Source: Photorhabdus sp. CRCIA-P01 (GTDB taxonomy: Bacteria; Pseudomonadota; Gammaproteobacteria; Enterobacterales; Enterobacteriaceae). Taken from it: a stretch of DNA of 64,000 nucleotides. Numbering within the stretch: position 1 is the first letter of the stretch; every line of letters starts with the position of its first letter. The DNA lies in the NCBI RefSeq assembly GCF_003545805.1, contig NZ_NMQR01000019.1, positions 20,359 to 84,358 of the forward strand, given 5' to 3'. Below, one piece after another: positions 38,392-47,984 of this stretch. Made by a program: the position numbers and the translations under genes. Under the pieces are notes generated by a model, which saw only the letters and a list, made by a program, of their open reading frames with translations, did not search any database and was not told the origin of the DNA.

Positions 38392-38464
38392 AAAAGATCT
38401 TTTAAGATCTTTCATATTGCTGTCTTAGGTCGGGTTTAATACCGATCCTACCCGACGCTAAGAC
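38392..38464. terminator. Two hairpins between the two toxin-antitoxin loci
   Basis: AAAGATC/GATCTTT (38393-38412) is followed by a longer inverted repeat in which GTCTTAG and GTCGGGT (38422-38435) pair with ACCCGAC and CTAAGAC up to 38464. They lie between the convergent higA remnant and ParE-like toxin gene, so they probably end both transcripts. Neither has a strong T run. Confidence 0.4.
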
Positions 38465-38490
38465 CAATACACCATAGAGTGTTTTTACTA

Positions 38491-38823
38491 TCAGTGTACG
38501 ATCAGTAGTTGATACAAGAGGGCAATTAAATCTTGGTTTGTGCTTGCGTATGCCAATATTTGAATTTCACCCCCGACTACATCATAAATGGCTCGGAATT
38601 GCCGATCTTTGGAAAACCACTGGTGAAATTGTATTCCTTTATCCAGTAACATTGAGGAATAGCCGTATGCTAACGGGTTTTCCCCAATCAATCTCGATGA
38701 TTCAATCAGTAAATCATCTACCAAATTTTGAGCCGCTTCCAACCCTATTGTGTAAGCCTTGTAGTCTTCAATAATAGAAAGTGTCTGGTAGGCTGTTTCA
38801 GCAACTTGAACTTTATATATCAC
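38491..38823 (-). CDS. Type II toxin, RelE/ParE superfamily
   Basis: A 110-residue protein with the compact alpha/beta pattern of this superfamily: MIYKVQVAETAYQTLSIIEDY, FHQWFSKDRQFRAIYDV, EIQILAYASTNQD. It overlaps its antitoxin by four bases, the classical antitoxin-first operon. Members poison gyrase (ParE) or cleave mRNA (RelE); the sequence alone does not decide which. The pair is inserted between thyA and ppdA, which are adjacent in E. coli, so it is an acquired module that appears intact. Confidence 0.7.
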   Translation of the reverse strand: MIYKVQVAETAYQTLSIIEDYKAYTIGLEAAQNLVDDLLIESSRLIGENPLAYGYSSMLLDKGIQFHQWFSKDRQFRAIYDVVGGEIQILAYASTNQDLIALLYQLLIVH

Positions 38824-39086
38824 GTCCGATATTCCCTGCGTCTACGAAGTGCTTCTTCAGGGGTCATTTTTCTACCATCCATAATATCTTTCTTAGACAG
38901 CATAGCGATTTTAAGCAACGCCATTGCCTGTCTTTCTGCGTTTCTATCGGCTTGCTCCCTCTCACGTTCTGCTATCGGTTGAATAAACAATTCAGATATT
39001 CCGTTTTTGGTAATAAACACGCCGCCCTCGAAATTCTCTGGGTTACTGAGTAGATCCCTAGCTTTTTTTTGAGAAATGGTATTCAT
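38820..39086 (-). CDS. Type II antitoxin, Phd/YefM-like
   Basis: An 88-residue protein. The N-terminal part (NTISQKKARDLLSNPENFEG, FITKNGISELFIQ) resembles the Phd/YefM DNA-binding fold. The C-terminal half is a highly charged helix (REREQADRNAER, EEALRRRREYRT) suited to wrap a toxin. The start at 39086 has GGAGGAAAAAGATC just upstream; a longer reading would cross the promoter. A TATAAT box lies at 39120-39125 on this strand. Confidence 0.72.
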   Translation of the reverse strand: MNTISQKKARDLLSNPENFEGGVFITKNGISELFIQPIAEREREQADRNAERQAMALLKIAMLSKKDIMDGRKMTPEEALRRRREYRT

Positions 39087-39119
39087 GATCTTTTTCCTCC
39101 TACTTCTATGTATCTGTAT

Positions 39120-39125
39120 ATTATA
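39120..39125 (-). promoter_or_regulatory. -10 box of the toxin-antitoxin operon
   Basis: A perfect TATAAT on the minus strand, 33 bases before the antitoxin start. The -35 position (about 39143-39148) reads TGTTCC and falls inside the thyA terminator hairpin, so promoter and terminator share sequence. Confidence 0.5.
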
Positions 39126-39132
39126 CCACCAA

Positions 39133-39169
39133 AATGAAAAGGGGAACAATTTATAATAAATTGTTCCCC
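39133..39169 (-). terminator. thyA terminator
   Basis: A perfect 13-bp stem (39141-39153 with 39157-39169) around a 3-base loop, followed on the minus strand by CCCCTTTTCATTTT. It lies 43 bases past the thyA stop and insulates thyA from the toxin-antitoxin operon. Confidence 0.85.
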
Positions 39170-39212
39170 CAGATTATTGACAAACACAGAAGAGCTGTTT
39201 CAGCCATAACCT

Positions 39213-40007
39213 CTAAATAGCAACCAGTGCCTTTATTCCTGGATACGGGTCATAATCAACTATTTCAAAGTCATCAAATTTATAATCAAAAAGTGATTCC
39301 GGTTTACGCTTTATCACCAGTTTTGGCAGTAAACGCGGTTCACGGCTGAGTTGTAATTGTGTTTGTTCCATATGGTTGTTATAAAGATGCGTGTCACCAC
39401 CGGTCCAGACAAAATCGCCCACTTCCAGATCACACTGCTGGGCCATCATATGAACCAACAATGCATAGCTGGCAATATTGAACGGCAAGCCGAGGAATAC
39501 GTCACAGGAACGCTGGTAAAGCTGGCAGGAAAGTTTGCCATCCGCAACATAAAACTGGAAGAAAGCATGGCATGGCGCTAATGCCATTTTATCCAACTCA
39601 CCAACGTTCCAAGCAGAAACAATGATTCTACGTGAATCTGGATCGCTTTTAAGTTGTTCCAGTACGGTTTTCAATTGGTCAATCCGACGACCATCCGCAG
39701 TACCCCATGCACGCCATTGCTTACCATATACAGGCCCTAAATCGCCGTTTTCATCCGCCCATTCATCCCAAATAGTGACACTATTTTCATGCAGATATTT
39801 GATATTCGTATCACCATTCAGGAACCAGAGAAGCTCATGAATAATTGAGCGGATATGACAACGTTTAGTTGTCACCAGTGGGAAACCATCCTGCAAATTG
39901 AAACGCATCTGATGCCCGAAAATTGAGAGAGTCCCCGTTCCGGTGCGGTCTGCCTTCGAAGTGCCCTCTGCAAGCACTCTTTTCATTAAGTCCAGATACT
40001 GTTTCAT
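39213..40007 (-). CDS. thyA: Thymidylate synthase ThyA
   Basis: Converts dUMP and methylene-tetrahydrofolate to dTMP and dihydrofolate; the latter is recycled by folA, also in this window. The 264 residues equal the E. coli length. The catalytic Cys146 lies in [10 protein letters not shown]; the phosphate-binding Arg in DRTGTGTLS and the RRIIVSAWN motif are present, as is the C-terminal VAI. The start overlaps the lgt stop, so the two are cotranscribed as in E. coli. Confidence 0.98.
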   Translation of the reverse strand: MKQYLDLMKRVLAEGTSKADRTGTGTLSIFGHQMRFNLQDGFPLVTTKRCHIRSIIHELLWFLNGDTNIKYLHENSVTIWDEWADENGDLGPVYGKQWRAWGTADGRRIDQLKTVLEQLKSDPDSRRIIVSAWNVGELDKMALAPCHAFFQFYVADGKLSCQLYQRSCDVFLGLPFNIASYALLVHMMAQQCDLEVGDFVWTGGDTHLYNNHMEQTQLQLSREPRLLPKLVIKRKPESLFDYKFDDFEIVDYDPYPGIKALVAI

Positions 40008-40879
40008 CTTACCTCTCGTACCTTATTACCTTGGTGTTTGTATGCCCATATCATCATTAATATTCCCGCCAGGATCATTGGAATAGAAAGAATCTGTCCC
40101 ATGCTGATCCCGTCGAATAAACCCAATTGTGCATCTGGTTGACGGAAAAATTCGACTATGACCCGGAAAATACCGTAACCAATTAAGAATAAACCGGAAA
40201 CACTGCCCATCGGGCGAGGTTTACGGATGTATAAATTCAAAATGATAAATAAAACGATACCTTCCAACGCCATTTCATAAAGTTGTGAAGGATGACGTGG
40301 CAAAACACCATATTGTTCAAGTATTGATAACAATGAAGGGTCCGCTGCGGCCAATGCAATATCTTCGCTACGCGAACTTGGGAATAGCATCGCCCACGGT
40401 GTATCCAATGTGACACGTCCCCACAACTCACCGTTAATAAAATTACCGACTCTCCCCATGCCTAAGCCAAAAGGGACTAACGGTGCAATGAAATCAGCAA
40501 CTTTTAAGAAGTGGCGTTTCGTTCTACGGCCAAATAACCACATTGCGCAGATAACCCCCACCAAGCCACCGTGGAAAGACATTCCTCCATCCCAAACTTT
40601 AAACAAATAAAGCGGGTTATCGAGAAATGCCGGGAAATTATAAAACAGGACATAACCTAGACGGCCACCGACAAATACGCCAGCAAACCCGGCATAAAGC
40701 AAGTTCTCTACTTCGTTTTTTGCCCAGCCGCTATTGGGTTTTGCTGCCCTGCGTGTCGCTAGCCACATAGCGAATACAAACCCTACCAGGTACATGAAAC
40801 CATACCAATGGAGGGATATTGGACCTATTGAAAAAATAACCGGGTCAATATTAGGAAATGCCAGGTAGCTATTACTCAT
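40004..40879 (-). CDS. lgt: Prolipoprotein diacylglyceryl transferase Lgt
   Basis: An inner-membrane enzyme that transfers diacylglyceryl from phosphatidylglycerol to the lipobox Cys of prolipoproteins, the first step for the array lipoproteins of the island. The 291 residues match E. coli. Seven membrane segments are apparent. The Lgt signature [14 protein letters not shown] and the conserved FHGGLVGV with its essential His are present. Confidence 0.97.
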   Translation of the reverse strand: MSNSYLAFPNIDPVIFSIGPISLHWYGFMYLVGFVFAMWLATRRAAKPNSGWAKNEVENLLYAGFAGVFVGGRLGYVLFYNFPAFLDNPLYLFKVWDGGMSFHGGLVGVICAMWLFGRRTKRHFLKVADFIAPLVPFGLGMGRVGNFINGELWGRVTLDTPWAMLFPSSRSEDIALAAADPSLLSILEQYGVLPRHPSQLYEMALEGIVLFIILNLYIRKPRPMGSVSGLFLIGYGIFRVIVEFFRQPDAQLGLFDGISMGQILSIPMILAGILMMIWAYKHQGNKVREVR

Positions 40880-40954
40880 CTTTCCTCACTTAATATTTAG
40901 CATTAATGCTCTAAGGCAAATAATTGCGAATCATAGCACAGGCCGTCAAACGGA

Positions 40955-43210
40955 TTAAATGCCACCTCTGACCAAACCACCAACCCCATGCTGCTCCATA
41001 AACGTTGCTGACAGTTCCTTTACTCTTAGGCTGGTTTCAGCCTGTAGTACTTCGGCCATTAATTTTTCAACCTGAGCCAATTCCAGATGACGTAATAAGT
41101 ACTTAATTCTTGGCACACTACAACCACTCATACTCAAACTTCGATAGCCAAGACCAATCAATAACAGCGCTCCCATAGGGAAACCTGCCATTTCACCACA
41201 AATACTGATCGTAAGACCTGCCCGCTGGCTATTTTCAAATACCAGTTTTAATGCCCGAATCACCGCCGGATGTAAGCAATCATAAAGAGAAGCGACGTGA
41301 GTGTTATTCCGATCCACTGCCAGTAGATATTGTGTTAGGTCATTGGTGCCAATAGACACAAAATCGACTCTGTTTTTGAGTTGTGGCAACAGAAAAATCA
41401 TCGAAGGAACCTCAATCATGACACCGAGCTGAGGCATGGATATTTGGCGCGCCAGTATTTGCTCGACTTCCGCTTTCGCTCTGTCTACCAATCGCTTAGC
41501 TTCATCAATTTCTTCTATACTCGTCACCATTGGCAGCAGGATTTTCAGATTACCCATATCAGCGTTAGCTCTAAGCATTGCCCGCAACTGGATAAGAAAA
41601 ATCTCCGGTTGATCCAGCGTCACTCGTATACCACGCCATCCCAAACAAGGGTTCTCTTCGCTGATAGGCATATAGGGCAGTTGTTTATCCGCACCAATAT
41701 CAAGTGTACGCAATACCACTGGTTTATCGGGAAATAATTGCAACATCTCCTGATAGCGCGCTTTTTGTTCATCTTCTGATGGGAAGCCACAGTGCAGCAT
41801 AAAAGGTATTTCGGTACGATAGAGTCCAACTCCATCAATACTACTACTGATCTGCAACTCATATTTCAGGCTCAAACCCGCATTAAGCTGAACTAGAATG
41901 CGCTCGCCACTTTTTAGCTGTGCTTCCCGATCAACATCCCCCTCAGCCAGTTTGCTAAGTGCTTTTTCTTCTTCGATAATCTGTTTATATTCCTGCGAAA
42001 TCAGCGGTTCAGGCTCAATAAAGACTTCCCCACGGAAACCATCAAGAATCAGCATACGATTGTGCAGGAGTTCCGGCTGGATATCCGCCCCCATAATGGC
42101 CGGAATGCCCATTGCACGCACCAGTATGGCAGAGTGGGAATGCGTCGCACCATCACGGACAATAACCCCCGCTAACCTTTCTTGCGGCATTTCCGCCAAT
42201 AGGTTGGCACTCAGTTCATCTGCAACCAGAATGAACCATTCAGGCCACTGATGGCTGGTAGTAAGTGAATCATCCAGATGAAATAATAATCGCTGTCCAA
42301 GCGCCCGTAGATCTGATGCCCTTTCCCGCATATAAGCATCTTGCAAGCTGGCGAATTGTTCTGCGTATTTCTCAATAACCTGTTTAACGGCCCATTGCGC
42401 AACAGAGCCCTGTTCAACACAGGAGAACAGATCTTGTTTCAATTGGGGATCATTCAAAAGGTAAGAATAGAGATTAAAAATCGCGGCACTCTCTTTTTGA
42501 GAACCCGCGGTAAAACGTTTACTGAGCCGACGACATTCTGCTGTCGCATCTTCAAGTGCCTGAATCAAACGAGAACGTTCTGCTGCATGATCAAGGGTTG
42601 AGGCTTCAAAAATTTGGTCAAGCGAGGGTTGGGAACAATCTTGCCATCCCTGGGCCATCACGATGCCATTGGAAATTGTCAGCGCTTTAATTCTGGTCTG
42701 CCGGTACTGACCAAACAAACCCTTAGTCTGAGCTTGAGCAAGGATCACTGCCAGTTGCGTCGCAAGCGTCACCATAAAGGACTCTTCAGTTTCATTGAAC
42801 AGGCGTTGTTCCTGCTGCTGAACGACTAAAACACCTTGCAACTGGCGGCGATAGACCAGTGGAACACCCAAAAAAGCGCGGAAGCTATCCTCTTTAACTT
42901 GAGGCAAATATTTGAAACTTGGATGGCTGCGGACATCCGCCAGATTAATCAGTTCAGACAATTGACCAACTTGCCCAACAACTCCCTCGCCAAAAGCCAA
43001 ACTGATAGTCCTTCCTCGGGGTTTCCTCAACCCTCGAGTTGCCATCAGGTAATAACACCGCCGTTGATGATCAGCAAGATAGATAGAACAGACATCCGTG
43101 TTCATTGCCAGACAGGTCTCGTTCACCAATAGCTCAAGCGCTTCGGCCAGATTGGTTGCCATAGCAACTTTTTCAACAATTTCCCGTAAGCGCATGAGCA
43201 TGGAACTCAC
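40955..43210 (-). CDS. ptsP: PEP-protein phosphotransferase PtsP (enzyme I of the nitrogen PTS)
   Basis: Phosphorylates NPr from PEP at the head of the nitrogen-related phosphotransfer chain. 751 residues (E. coli 748). An N-terminal GAF domain (about 15-160) is followed by the enzyme I domains: PEP-utiliser N-terminal region, the phospho-His loop DGATHSHSAILVRAMGIPA, and a C-terminal barrel with GLYRTEIPF and FVSIGTNDLTQYLLA. It begins directly at the rppH stop, so the two form one transcript. Confidence 0.96.
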   Translation of the reverse strand: MSSMLMRLREIVEKVAMATNLAEALELLVNETCLAMNTDVCSIYLADHQRRCYYLMATRGLRKPRGRTISLAFGEGVVGQVGQLSELINLADVRSHPSFKYLPQVKEDSFRAFLGVPLVYRRQLQGVLVVQQQEQRLFNETEESFMVTLATQLAVILAQAQTKGLFGQYRQTRIKALTISNGIVMAQGWQDCSQPSLDQIFEASTLDHAAERSRLIQALEDATAECRRLSKRFTAGSQKESAAIFNLYSYLLNDPQLKQDLFSCVEQGSVAQWAVKQVIEKYAEQFASLQDAYMRERASDLRALGQRLLFHLDDSLTTSHQWPEWFILVADELSANLLAEMPQERLAGVIVRDGATHSHSAILVRAMGIPAIMGADIQPELLHNRMLILDGFRGEVFIEPEPLISQEYKQIIEEEKALSKLAEGDVDREAQLKSGERILVQLNAGLSLKYELQISSSIDGVGLYRTEIPFMLHCGFPSEDEQKARYQEMLQLFPDKPVVLRTLDIGADKQLPYMPISEENPCLGWRGIRVTLDQPEIFLIQLRAMLRANADMGNLKILLPMVTSIEEIDEAKRLVDRAKAEVEQILARQISMPQLGVMIEVPSMIFLLPQLKNRVDFVSIGTNDLTQYLLAVDRNNTHVASLYDCLHPAVIRALKLVFENSQRAGLTISICGEMAGFPMGALLLIGLGYRSLSMSGCSVPRIKYLLRHLELAQVEKLMAEVLQAETSLRVKELSATFMEQHGVGGLVRGGI

Positions 43211-43741
43211 CTAACTTCTTTTTCGACGATAAGAATACGAAGAGCGTGGCAGAGATACGCTTTCCTGCATTGGCATTACAACCGAAGCAAACTCTTTCAT
43301 CACGCGCCGATAAACATCACGCTTAAAAGAGACAACCTGCCGGACAGGATACCAATAGCTGACCCAACGCCAACCATCGAACTCCGGGGTATTACTGTGT
43401 TGCACATTAATATCGTCTTCATTACAGAGCAGTTGTAATAAAAACCACCGCTGTTTTTGACCAATACAGACAGGTTGTGTATCCCAACGCACCAAACGCT
43501 TGGGTAATTTGTAACGCAACCAATTACGCGTAGAGGCCAGAACGCGTACATCTTTCCGACCTAACCCCACTTCTTCATACAGTTCCCGGTACATAGCCTG
43601 TTCTGGTGATTCCCCCGGATTAATGCCCCCTTGAGGAAATTGCCAGGAATGCTGCCCATAACGCCGAGCCCACAAAACCTGACCTTGCCGATTACAAATT
43701 ACAATTCCTACATTCGGGCGGTAGCCATCATCATCGATCAC
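43211..43741 (-). CDS. rppH: RNA pyrophosphohydrolase RppH
   Basis: Removes pyrophosphate from 5' triphosphate RNA ends and so starts 5'-dependent mRNA decay. 176 residues, the E. coli length. The Nudix box is complete at about 38-60 ([20 protein letters not shown] then VGL). The aromatic substrate-contact regions and [10 protein letters not shown] are present, with a basic C-terminus. It is the first gene before ptsP. In E. coli mutH lies beyond it; here a thiamine-transport operon does. Confidence 0.96.
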   Translation of the reverse strand: MIDDDGYRPNVGIVICNRQGQVLWARRYGQHSWQFPQGGINPGESPEQAMYRELYEEVGLGRKDVRVLASTRNWLRYKLPKRLVRWDTQPVCIGQKQRWFLLQLLCNEDDINVQHSNTPEFDGWRWVSYWYPVRQVVSFKRDVYRRVMKEFASVVMPMQESVSLPRSSYSYRRKRS

Positions 43742-43857
43742 CAGACTACCTCGATAAACTAAATTTGAAAGATGACTAATTGTTTCACACTACCCTCAAG
43801 TGGTAAACCTCTATCATTGGACTTTGCAGTCGCTAGCTAAATCTCTACAATAGCACC

Positions 43858-43949
43858 GTCTCAACGGGGTGCTGGCTGTTTAAAATGGTCTTGCTGAGAG
43901 TAAACCCGCCGAACCTGATCCGGCTAATACCGGCGTAGGGATTTGAGCT
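43858..43949 (+). promoter_or_regulatory. TPP riboswitch (THI element) of thiBPQ
   Basis: The conserved aptamer blocks are all present: CAACGGGGTGC, GCTGAGA, ACCCG, GAACCTGATC and the GGCTAATACCGGCGTAGGGA segment. Closing stem P1 pairs CTCAA (43860-43864) with TTGAG (43943-43947). It lies 82 bases before the thiB start. The same element in E. coli is sroA. Confidence 0.95.
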
Positions 43950-43990
43950 GCTAATTGTTTCACAGACATTATCTTGCCGTTTAGCGCTTC

Positions 43991-44032
43991 CTCAAATCCT
44001 TTGCCAATCCTATTAATGTAAGGAGAGCAAAG
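43991..44032 (+). promoter_or_regulatory. Predicted expression platform hiding the thiB ribosome-binding site
   Basis: CTTTGC (43999-44004) can pair with GCAAAG (44027-44032) and TCCT with AGGA of the Shine-Dalgarno sequence, hiding it. The competing partner CTCAAATCC (43991-43999) is exactly complementary to GGATTTGAG (43939-43947), the 3' strand of P1. Bound TPP would hold P1, leaving the sequestering hairpin to form, so this looks like control of translation initiation. Structures were drawn by eye. Confidence 0.55.
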
Positions 44033-45045
44033 TGTTTAAGACGTTATTTTCCAAATTAATCGTACTGACGGCCCTATCAGCCCCTACGTTGCTATTGAGT
44101 CAGGTTGTACAGGCCAAGCCGATATTAACGGTCTATACCTATGATTCTTTTGCCGCAGAATGGGGACCCGGACCCACAATTAAAAAAGCGTTTGAAGCTG
44201 AATGTAACTGTGAACTGAAACTGGTTGCTCTGGAAGATGGTGTGTCCCTGCTCAATCGCCTCAGAATGGAAGGCAAGCGTACTACTGCTGATATTATTCT
44301 TGGGTTGGATAACAACTTAATTCAAGCGGCTCAACAAACAGGGCTGTTCACTGAAAGTCAAGTAGATATCAGCAAGCTGACACTGCCGATACAATGGAAT
44401 AACACCGTATTTATTCCTTATGACTATGGTTACTTTGCCTTCATTTACAACAAAAATACGTTGCCAAATCCGCCAAAGAGCATGGATGAACTGATCAACA
44501 GTCACAATAACTGGAAAGTGATCTATCAAGATCCTCGCACCAGCACACCTGGGCAAGGTTTGCTGTTGTGGATGCAGAAAATTTATGGTGATGATGCCCC
44601 ACAAGCCTGGCAAAAACTGGCAAAGAAAACACTGACTGTTACCAAAGGCTGGAGTGAAGCTTATGGCCTGTTTCTGAAAGGAGAAGGTGATCTGGTGCTG
44701 AGTTATACCTCTTCACCAGGCTACCACCTGTTATCCGAGAAGAAAGACAACTATGCGGCAGCTACTTTTAGTGAAGGTCATTACCTGCAAGTCGAAATTG
44801 CCGCCCAACTGGCCTCCAGCAAGCAACCGGAACTTGCCCAGAAATTTATGCAGTTTATGTTGACTCCAGCTTTCCAACAGGAAATTCCAACCACTAACTG
44901 GATGTATCCGGTCATTAATATCCCACTCCCAGAAGTGTATTCACAGCTTTCAATACCTGAAAAATCTCTGCAATATCCCGCAGAAGAAGTCGCAAAATAC
45001 CGTAATCAATGGATTCGTGCATGGCAAAGCGCTGTCAGTCGCTGA
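44032..45045 (+). CDS. thiB: Thiamine-binding periplasmic protein ThiB
   Basis: The solute-binding component of the thiamine/TPP ABC importer. 337 residues (E. coli 327). Signal peptide about 1-28, ending VVQA, then KPILTVYTYDSFAAEWGPGP as in the family. The start is GTG with AAGGAG about ten bases upstream. Its 3' end overlaps thiP by 25 bases, so the three genes form one operon under the TPP riboswitch. Confidence 0.96.
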   Translation: MFKTLFSKLIVLTALSAPTLLLSQVVQAKPILTVYTYDSFAAEWGPGPTIKKAFEAECNCELKLVALEDGVSLLNRLRMEGKRTTADIILGLDNNLIQAAQQTGLFTESQVDISKLTLPIQWNNTVFIPYDYGYFAFIYNKNTLPNPPKSMDELINSHNNWKVIYQDPRTSTPGQGLLLWMQKIYGDDAPQAWQKLAKKTLTVTKGWSEAYGLFLKGEGDLVLSYTSSPGYHLLSEKKDNYAAATFSEGHYLQVEIAAQLASSKQPELAQKFMQFMLTPAFQQEIPTTNWMYPVINIPLPEVYSQLSIPEKSLQYPAEEVAKYRNQWIRAWQSAVSR

Positions 45046-46625
45046 TGGCCGGATGGCTGTTACCGGGGGCCATTGCCTCCGGTCTTTTACTGTTAGTCGC
45101 CTTACTGGCATTCGGTGCGCTCTGGTTTAACGCGCCTGAAAACGACTGGTACTTGCTGATAGAAGATCGCTATTTGTGGCATGTAGTGCGTTTTACATTC
45201 TGGCAAGCTTTTTTATCGGCTCTGTTTTCTGTTATGCCCGCTATTTTTCTTTCCCGGGCACTCTACCGCCGCCATTTTCCCGGCCGAACCTTGTTTCTGC
45301 GCCTGTGTGCTATGACGCTGGTTTTGCCTGTACTGGTCGCTCTGTTCGGCATTCTGACTGTCTATGGCAGAGTCGGCTGGCTGGCACAGTTCTGTGAATG
45401 GATAGGAATCAATTACCCTTTCACCCCTTATGGTTTACAGGGAATTTTGCTGGCACATATTTTCTTTAATATGCCACTGGCAACACGGCTTTTACTGCAA
45501 TCGCTGGAAAACATTGCGGTGGAACAACGACAATTAGCAGCGCAGCTAGGTATGAATGAATGGCAACATTTCCGTTTTGTTGAATGGCCTTATCTGCGCC
45601 GCCAGATCCTACCCACCGGCGCACTGATTTTTATGCTCTGTTTCGCCAGTTTTGCTACCGTACTAGCGTTAGGTGGTGGACCTGCCGCAACAACTGTCGA
45701 ACTGGCAATCTATCAAGCGTTAAGCTATGACTACGATCTCAACCGGGCCGCGTTATTGGCGTTGATTCAGATTACCTGCTGCCTTGGCCTTGTGCTCCTC
45801 AGTCAGAAACTTAACAGTACTCTATCTGTCGGCTACAGCAACCAACAGCAATGGCGTAATCCACAGGATACTTTGTTGAGAAAAATCTGCGACAGCCTGT
45901 TAATTATCGCAGCATTATTACTACTCGTGCCGCCATTATTGGCAGTTATCGTGGATGGTGTTAACAGCGGGTTGCTTAACGTATTGCGCCAGCCTGCATT
46001 GTGGCAAGCATTTATCACCTCAGTGGTCATTGCTTTAGGCGCGGGGTTATTATCTGTTTTATTCACTATGATGCTACTGTGGAGCAGCCGTGAGCTGTAC
46101 CTGCGTTATTCTCCTCACTGGGGACAAGCAATGGAGATGAGTGGTTTATTGATCCTCTCCATGCCCGGCATTGTATTGGCAACAGGATTCTTTCTGTTGC
46201 TCAACGATACCATTGGCCTGCCCCGTTCACCCTACGGTCTAGTGATTTTAACCAACGCACTGATGGCAATCCCCTATGCACTGAAAGTTCTGGATAATCC
46301 AATGAAAGATCTGGCGGCTCGCTATAATCCACTGTGTCGCTCCCTAAATATCCAAGGTATTAACCGACTGCGCTGGATTGAACTAAAAGCACTGAAAGTT
46401 CCGCTGGCACAAGCACTGGCCTTTGCCTGTGTCCTTTCCATTGGAGATTTTGGCGTTGTAGCGCTATTTGGTAATGAAGATTTCCGTACACTGCCCTTCT
46501 ATCTCTACCAGCAAATCGGGGCTTACCGTAGTCAGGATGGTGCGATCACTGCTTTGTTGCTGTTACTGTTATGTTTTATGCTGTTTAGTTTACTTGAACG
46601 CTTACCGAGACTACGTAATGCTTAA
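45021..46625 (+). CDS. thiP: Thiamine ABC transporter permease ThiP
   Basis: An inner-membrane permease of 534 residues with about twelve membrane segments in two related halves. The EAA-type loops ([19 protein letters not shown] in the first half, [18 protein letters not shown] in the second) contact ThiQ. I start at 45021, where [16 protein letters not shown] aligns with the E. coli start; four upstream codons are open. It overlaps thiB by 25 bases and thiQ by 8. Confidence 0.95.
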   Translation: MAKRCQSLMAGWLLPGAIASGLLLLVALLAFGALWFNAPENDWYLLIEDRYLWHVVRFTFWQAFLSALFSVMPAIFLSRALYRRHFPGRTLFLRLCAMTLVLPVLVALFGILTVYGRVGWLAQFCEWIGINYPFTPYGLQGILLAHIFFNMPLATRLLLQSLENIAVEQRQLAAQLGMNEWQHFRFVEWPYLRRQILPTGALIFMLCFASFATVLALGGGPAATTVELAIYQALSYDYDLNRAALLALIQITCCLGLVLLSQKLNSTLSVGYSNQQQWRNPQDTLLRKICDSLLIIAALLLLVPPLLAVIVDGVNSGLLNVLRQPALWQAFITSVVIALGAGLLSVLFTMMLLWSSRELYLRYSPHWGQAMEMSGLLILSMPGIVLATGFFLLLNDTIGLPRSPYGLVILTNALMAIPYALKVLDNPMKDLAARYNPLCRSLNIQGINRLRWIELKALKVPLAQALAFACVLSIGDFGVVALFGNEDFRTLPFYLYQQIGAYRSQDGAITALLLLLLCFMLFSLLERLPRLRNA

Positions 46626-47325
46626 ACTTGAGAATCTGGCTTACCGCTACGAACATCTGGTGATGCGCTTTGACTTACAGATTCAGGTTGGAGAACGTAT
46701 CGCAATCCTGGGTCCTAGTGGGGCAGGTAAAAGTACACTTCTGAACTTGATCGCCGGTTTTCAAATAGCAGAGCAAGGTTCCCTATGGCTGAACGGGGAA
46801 AATCATACCAATACGTCACCTGCTCAACGCCCGGTCTCCATGTTGTTTCAAGAAAATAATCTCTTCTCTCATTTGACAATTGAGCAGAATATTGGGCTAG
46901 GCTTACACCCCGGATTACGCCTTAATAGCACGCAGAAACAGACATTACAGCAAATAGTATCTCAAGTTTCGTTGGAAGACTGCCTGACTCGCCTGCCAGC
47001 TCAACTTTCTGGAGGACAACGGCAACGAGCAGCGTTAGCCCGTTGTCTAGTACGCCAACAGCCAATTCTGTTACTTGATGAGCCCTTTTCTGCCCTTGAC
47101 CCGGCATTGCGTAATGAAATGTTGGTATTGCTGGAGCAGGTTTGCCATGAACGCCAGCTTACTTTGCTGATGGTTTCGCATAATCTGGATGATGCCGCCC
47201 GTATAGCTGACCGCGCTTTATTAGTTGTTGATGGCAATATTCATTATGACGGCTTAACAAATACGCTGGTTGCCGGCACTGTTCCCGAAGCAGCTATTTT
47301 GGGCATGAAAACCGATGCTATATAG
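46618..47325 (+). CDS. thiQ: Thiamine ABC transporter ATP-binding protein ThiQ
   Basis: The ATPase of the thiamine importer. 235 residues from the ATG at 46618 ([14 protein letters not shown]); a longer upstream reading would lie inside thiP. Walker [10 protein letters not shown], signature [11 protein letters not shown], Walker [13 protein letters not shown] and the switch His in VSHNLDD are all present. It is the last gene of the riboswitch-controlled operon. Confidence 0.95.
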   Translation: MLKLENLAYRYEHLVMRFDLQIQVGERIAILGPSGAGKSTLLNLIAGFQIAEQGSLWLNGENHTNTSPAQRPVSMLFQENNLFSHLTIEQNIGLGLHPGLRLNSTQKQTLQQIVSQVSLEDCLTRLPAQLSGGQRQRAALARCLVRQQPILLLDEPFSALDPALRNEMLVLLEQVCHERQLTLLMVSHNLDDAARIADRALLVVDGNIHYDGLTNTLVAGTVPEAAILGMKTDAI

Positions 47326-47327
47326 GC

Positions 47328-47805
47328 ATGGTTAATACTAACAGTCTGGAAACAGTATGTACTGACACGGCCTTCCTATACACAGGATTTCCAGAAGCAA
47401 CTGTATTCGCTGATTTTTTACCGGAACCCTTACTAGAAATTTATTCTCGCTATATTATCAGTACCCTGGAAGGAAAATTTGATGATAAAATAACCTACCA
47501 TAAAAGATTGGGCCGTAAACTGTCTGACTATCAGCACAATGTACCGCCACATGTGAGAACAGCAAAGCTGGCAGATGAATAAAATCGGTAATATCACTAG
47601 CCTTTGCCGTATCAAATATAGTGACAGGATAAGCTATGTCATGACACTATCCGGGCCGGAACCACTGGAAAATCTGCATTCATCACCGGACTATGATCAC
47701 TATATCAATAAACAGCTTCAACCTATCGCTGATGCTATCCTGCCATTTTTACAGGATGATTTTATAACTTTACTCACCGGACAGATGGTAATGCCTTTTG
47801 GCTGA
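47328..47805 (+). pseudogene. polB: polB remnant (3' end of DNA polymerase II), frameshifted
   Basis: Fragments of the last ~140 residues of PolB can be read across several frames: LETVCTDTAFL; then TQDFQKQLYSLIFYRNPY in another frame, followed by a stop; then YHKRLGRKLSDYQHNVPPHV and RTAKLADE in the first frame; then SDRISYVMT, GPEPLENL and YINKQLQPIADAILPF to the stop. E. coli PolB has YRKRLRRPLSEYQRNVPPHV at the matching place. The N-terminal four fifths are missing. In E. coli polB is followed by araDABC and yabI before thiQ; here all of these are gone, so one deletion probably ended inside polB. The remnant sits at the expected place beside rapA. Confidence 0.88.
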
Positions 47806-47984
47806 TTACTATTTTTTGCAGGTGACGACTGGCTTTGCTTCCATTAACATATCGCCCCTTTAACGAGTGATAAGACGATTTGCGGGCATCTTGCTATCTG
47901 CCCATTATCTTCGTTAAATCAAATAAAAGCTGTCGTCCTTCACCTATAAATAACATTTATCTAACAGAAACTGAGTCAAAATTT

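Noticed and set aside
46468..46617. Upstream extension of ThiQ
   Set aside because: It lies within the coding sequence of thiP in another frame; the family start MLKLENL is at 46618.
47880..47984. Upstream extension of RapA by 35 codons
   Set aside because: The E. coli protein starts at MPFTLGQRW, giving exactly 968 residues; the extension has no family similarity.
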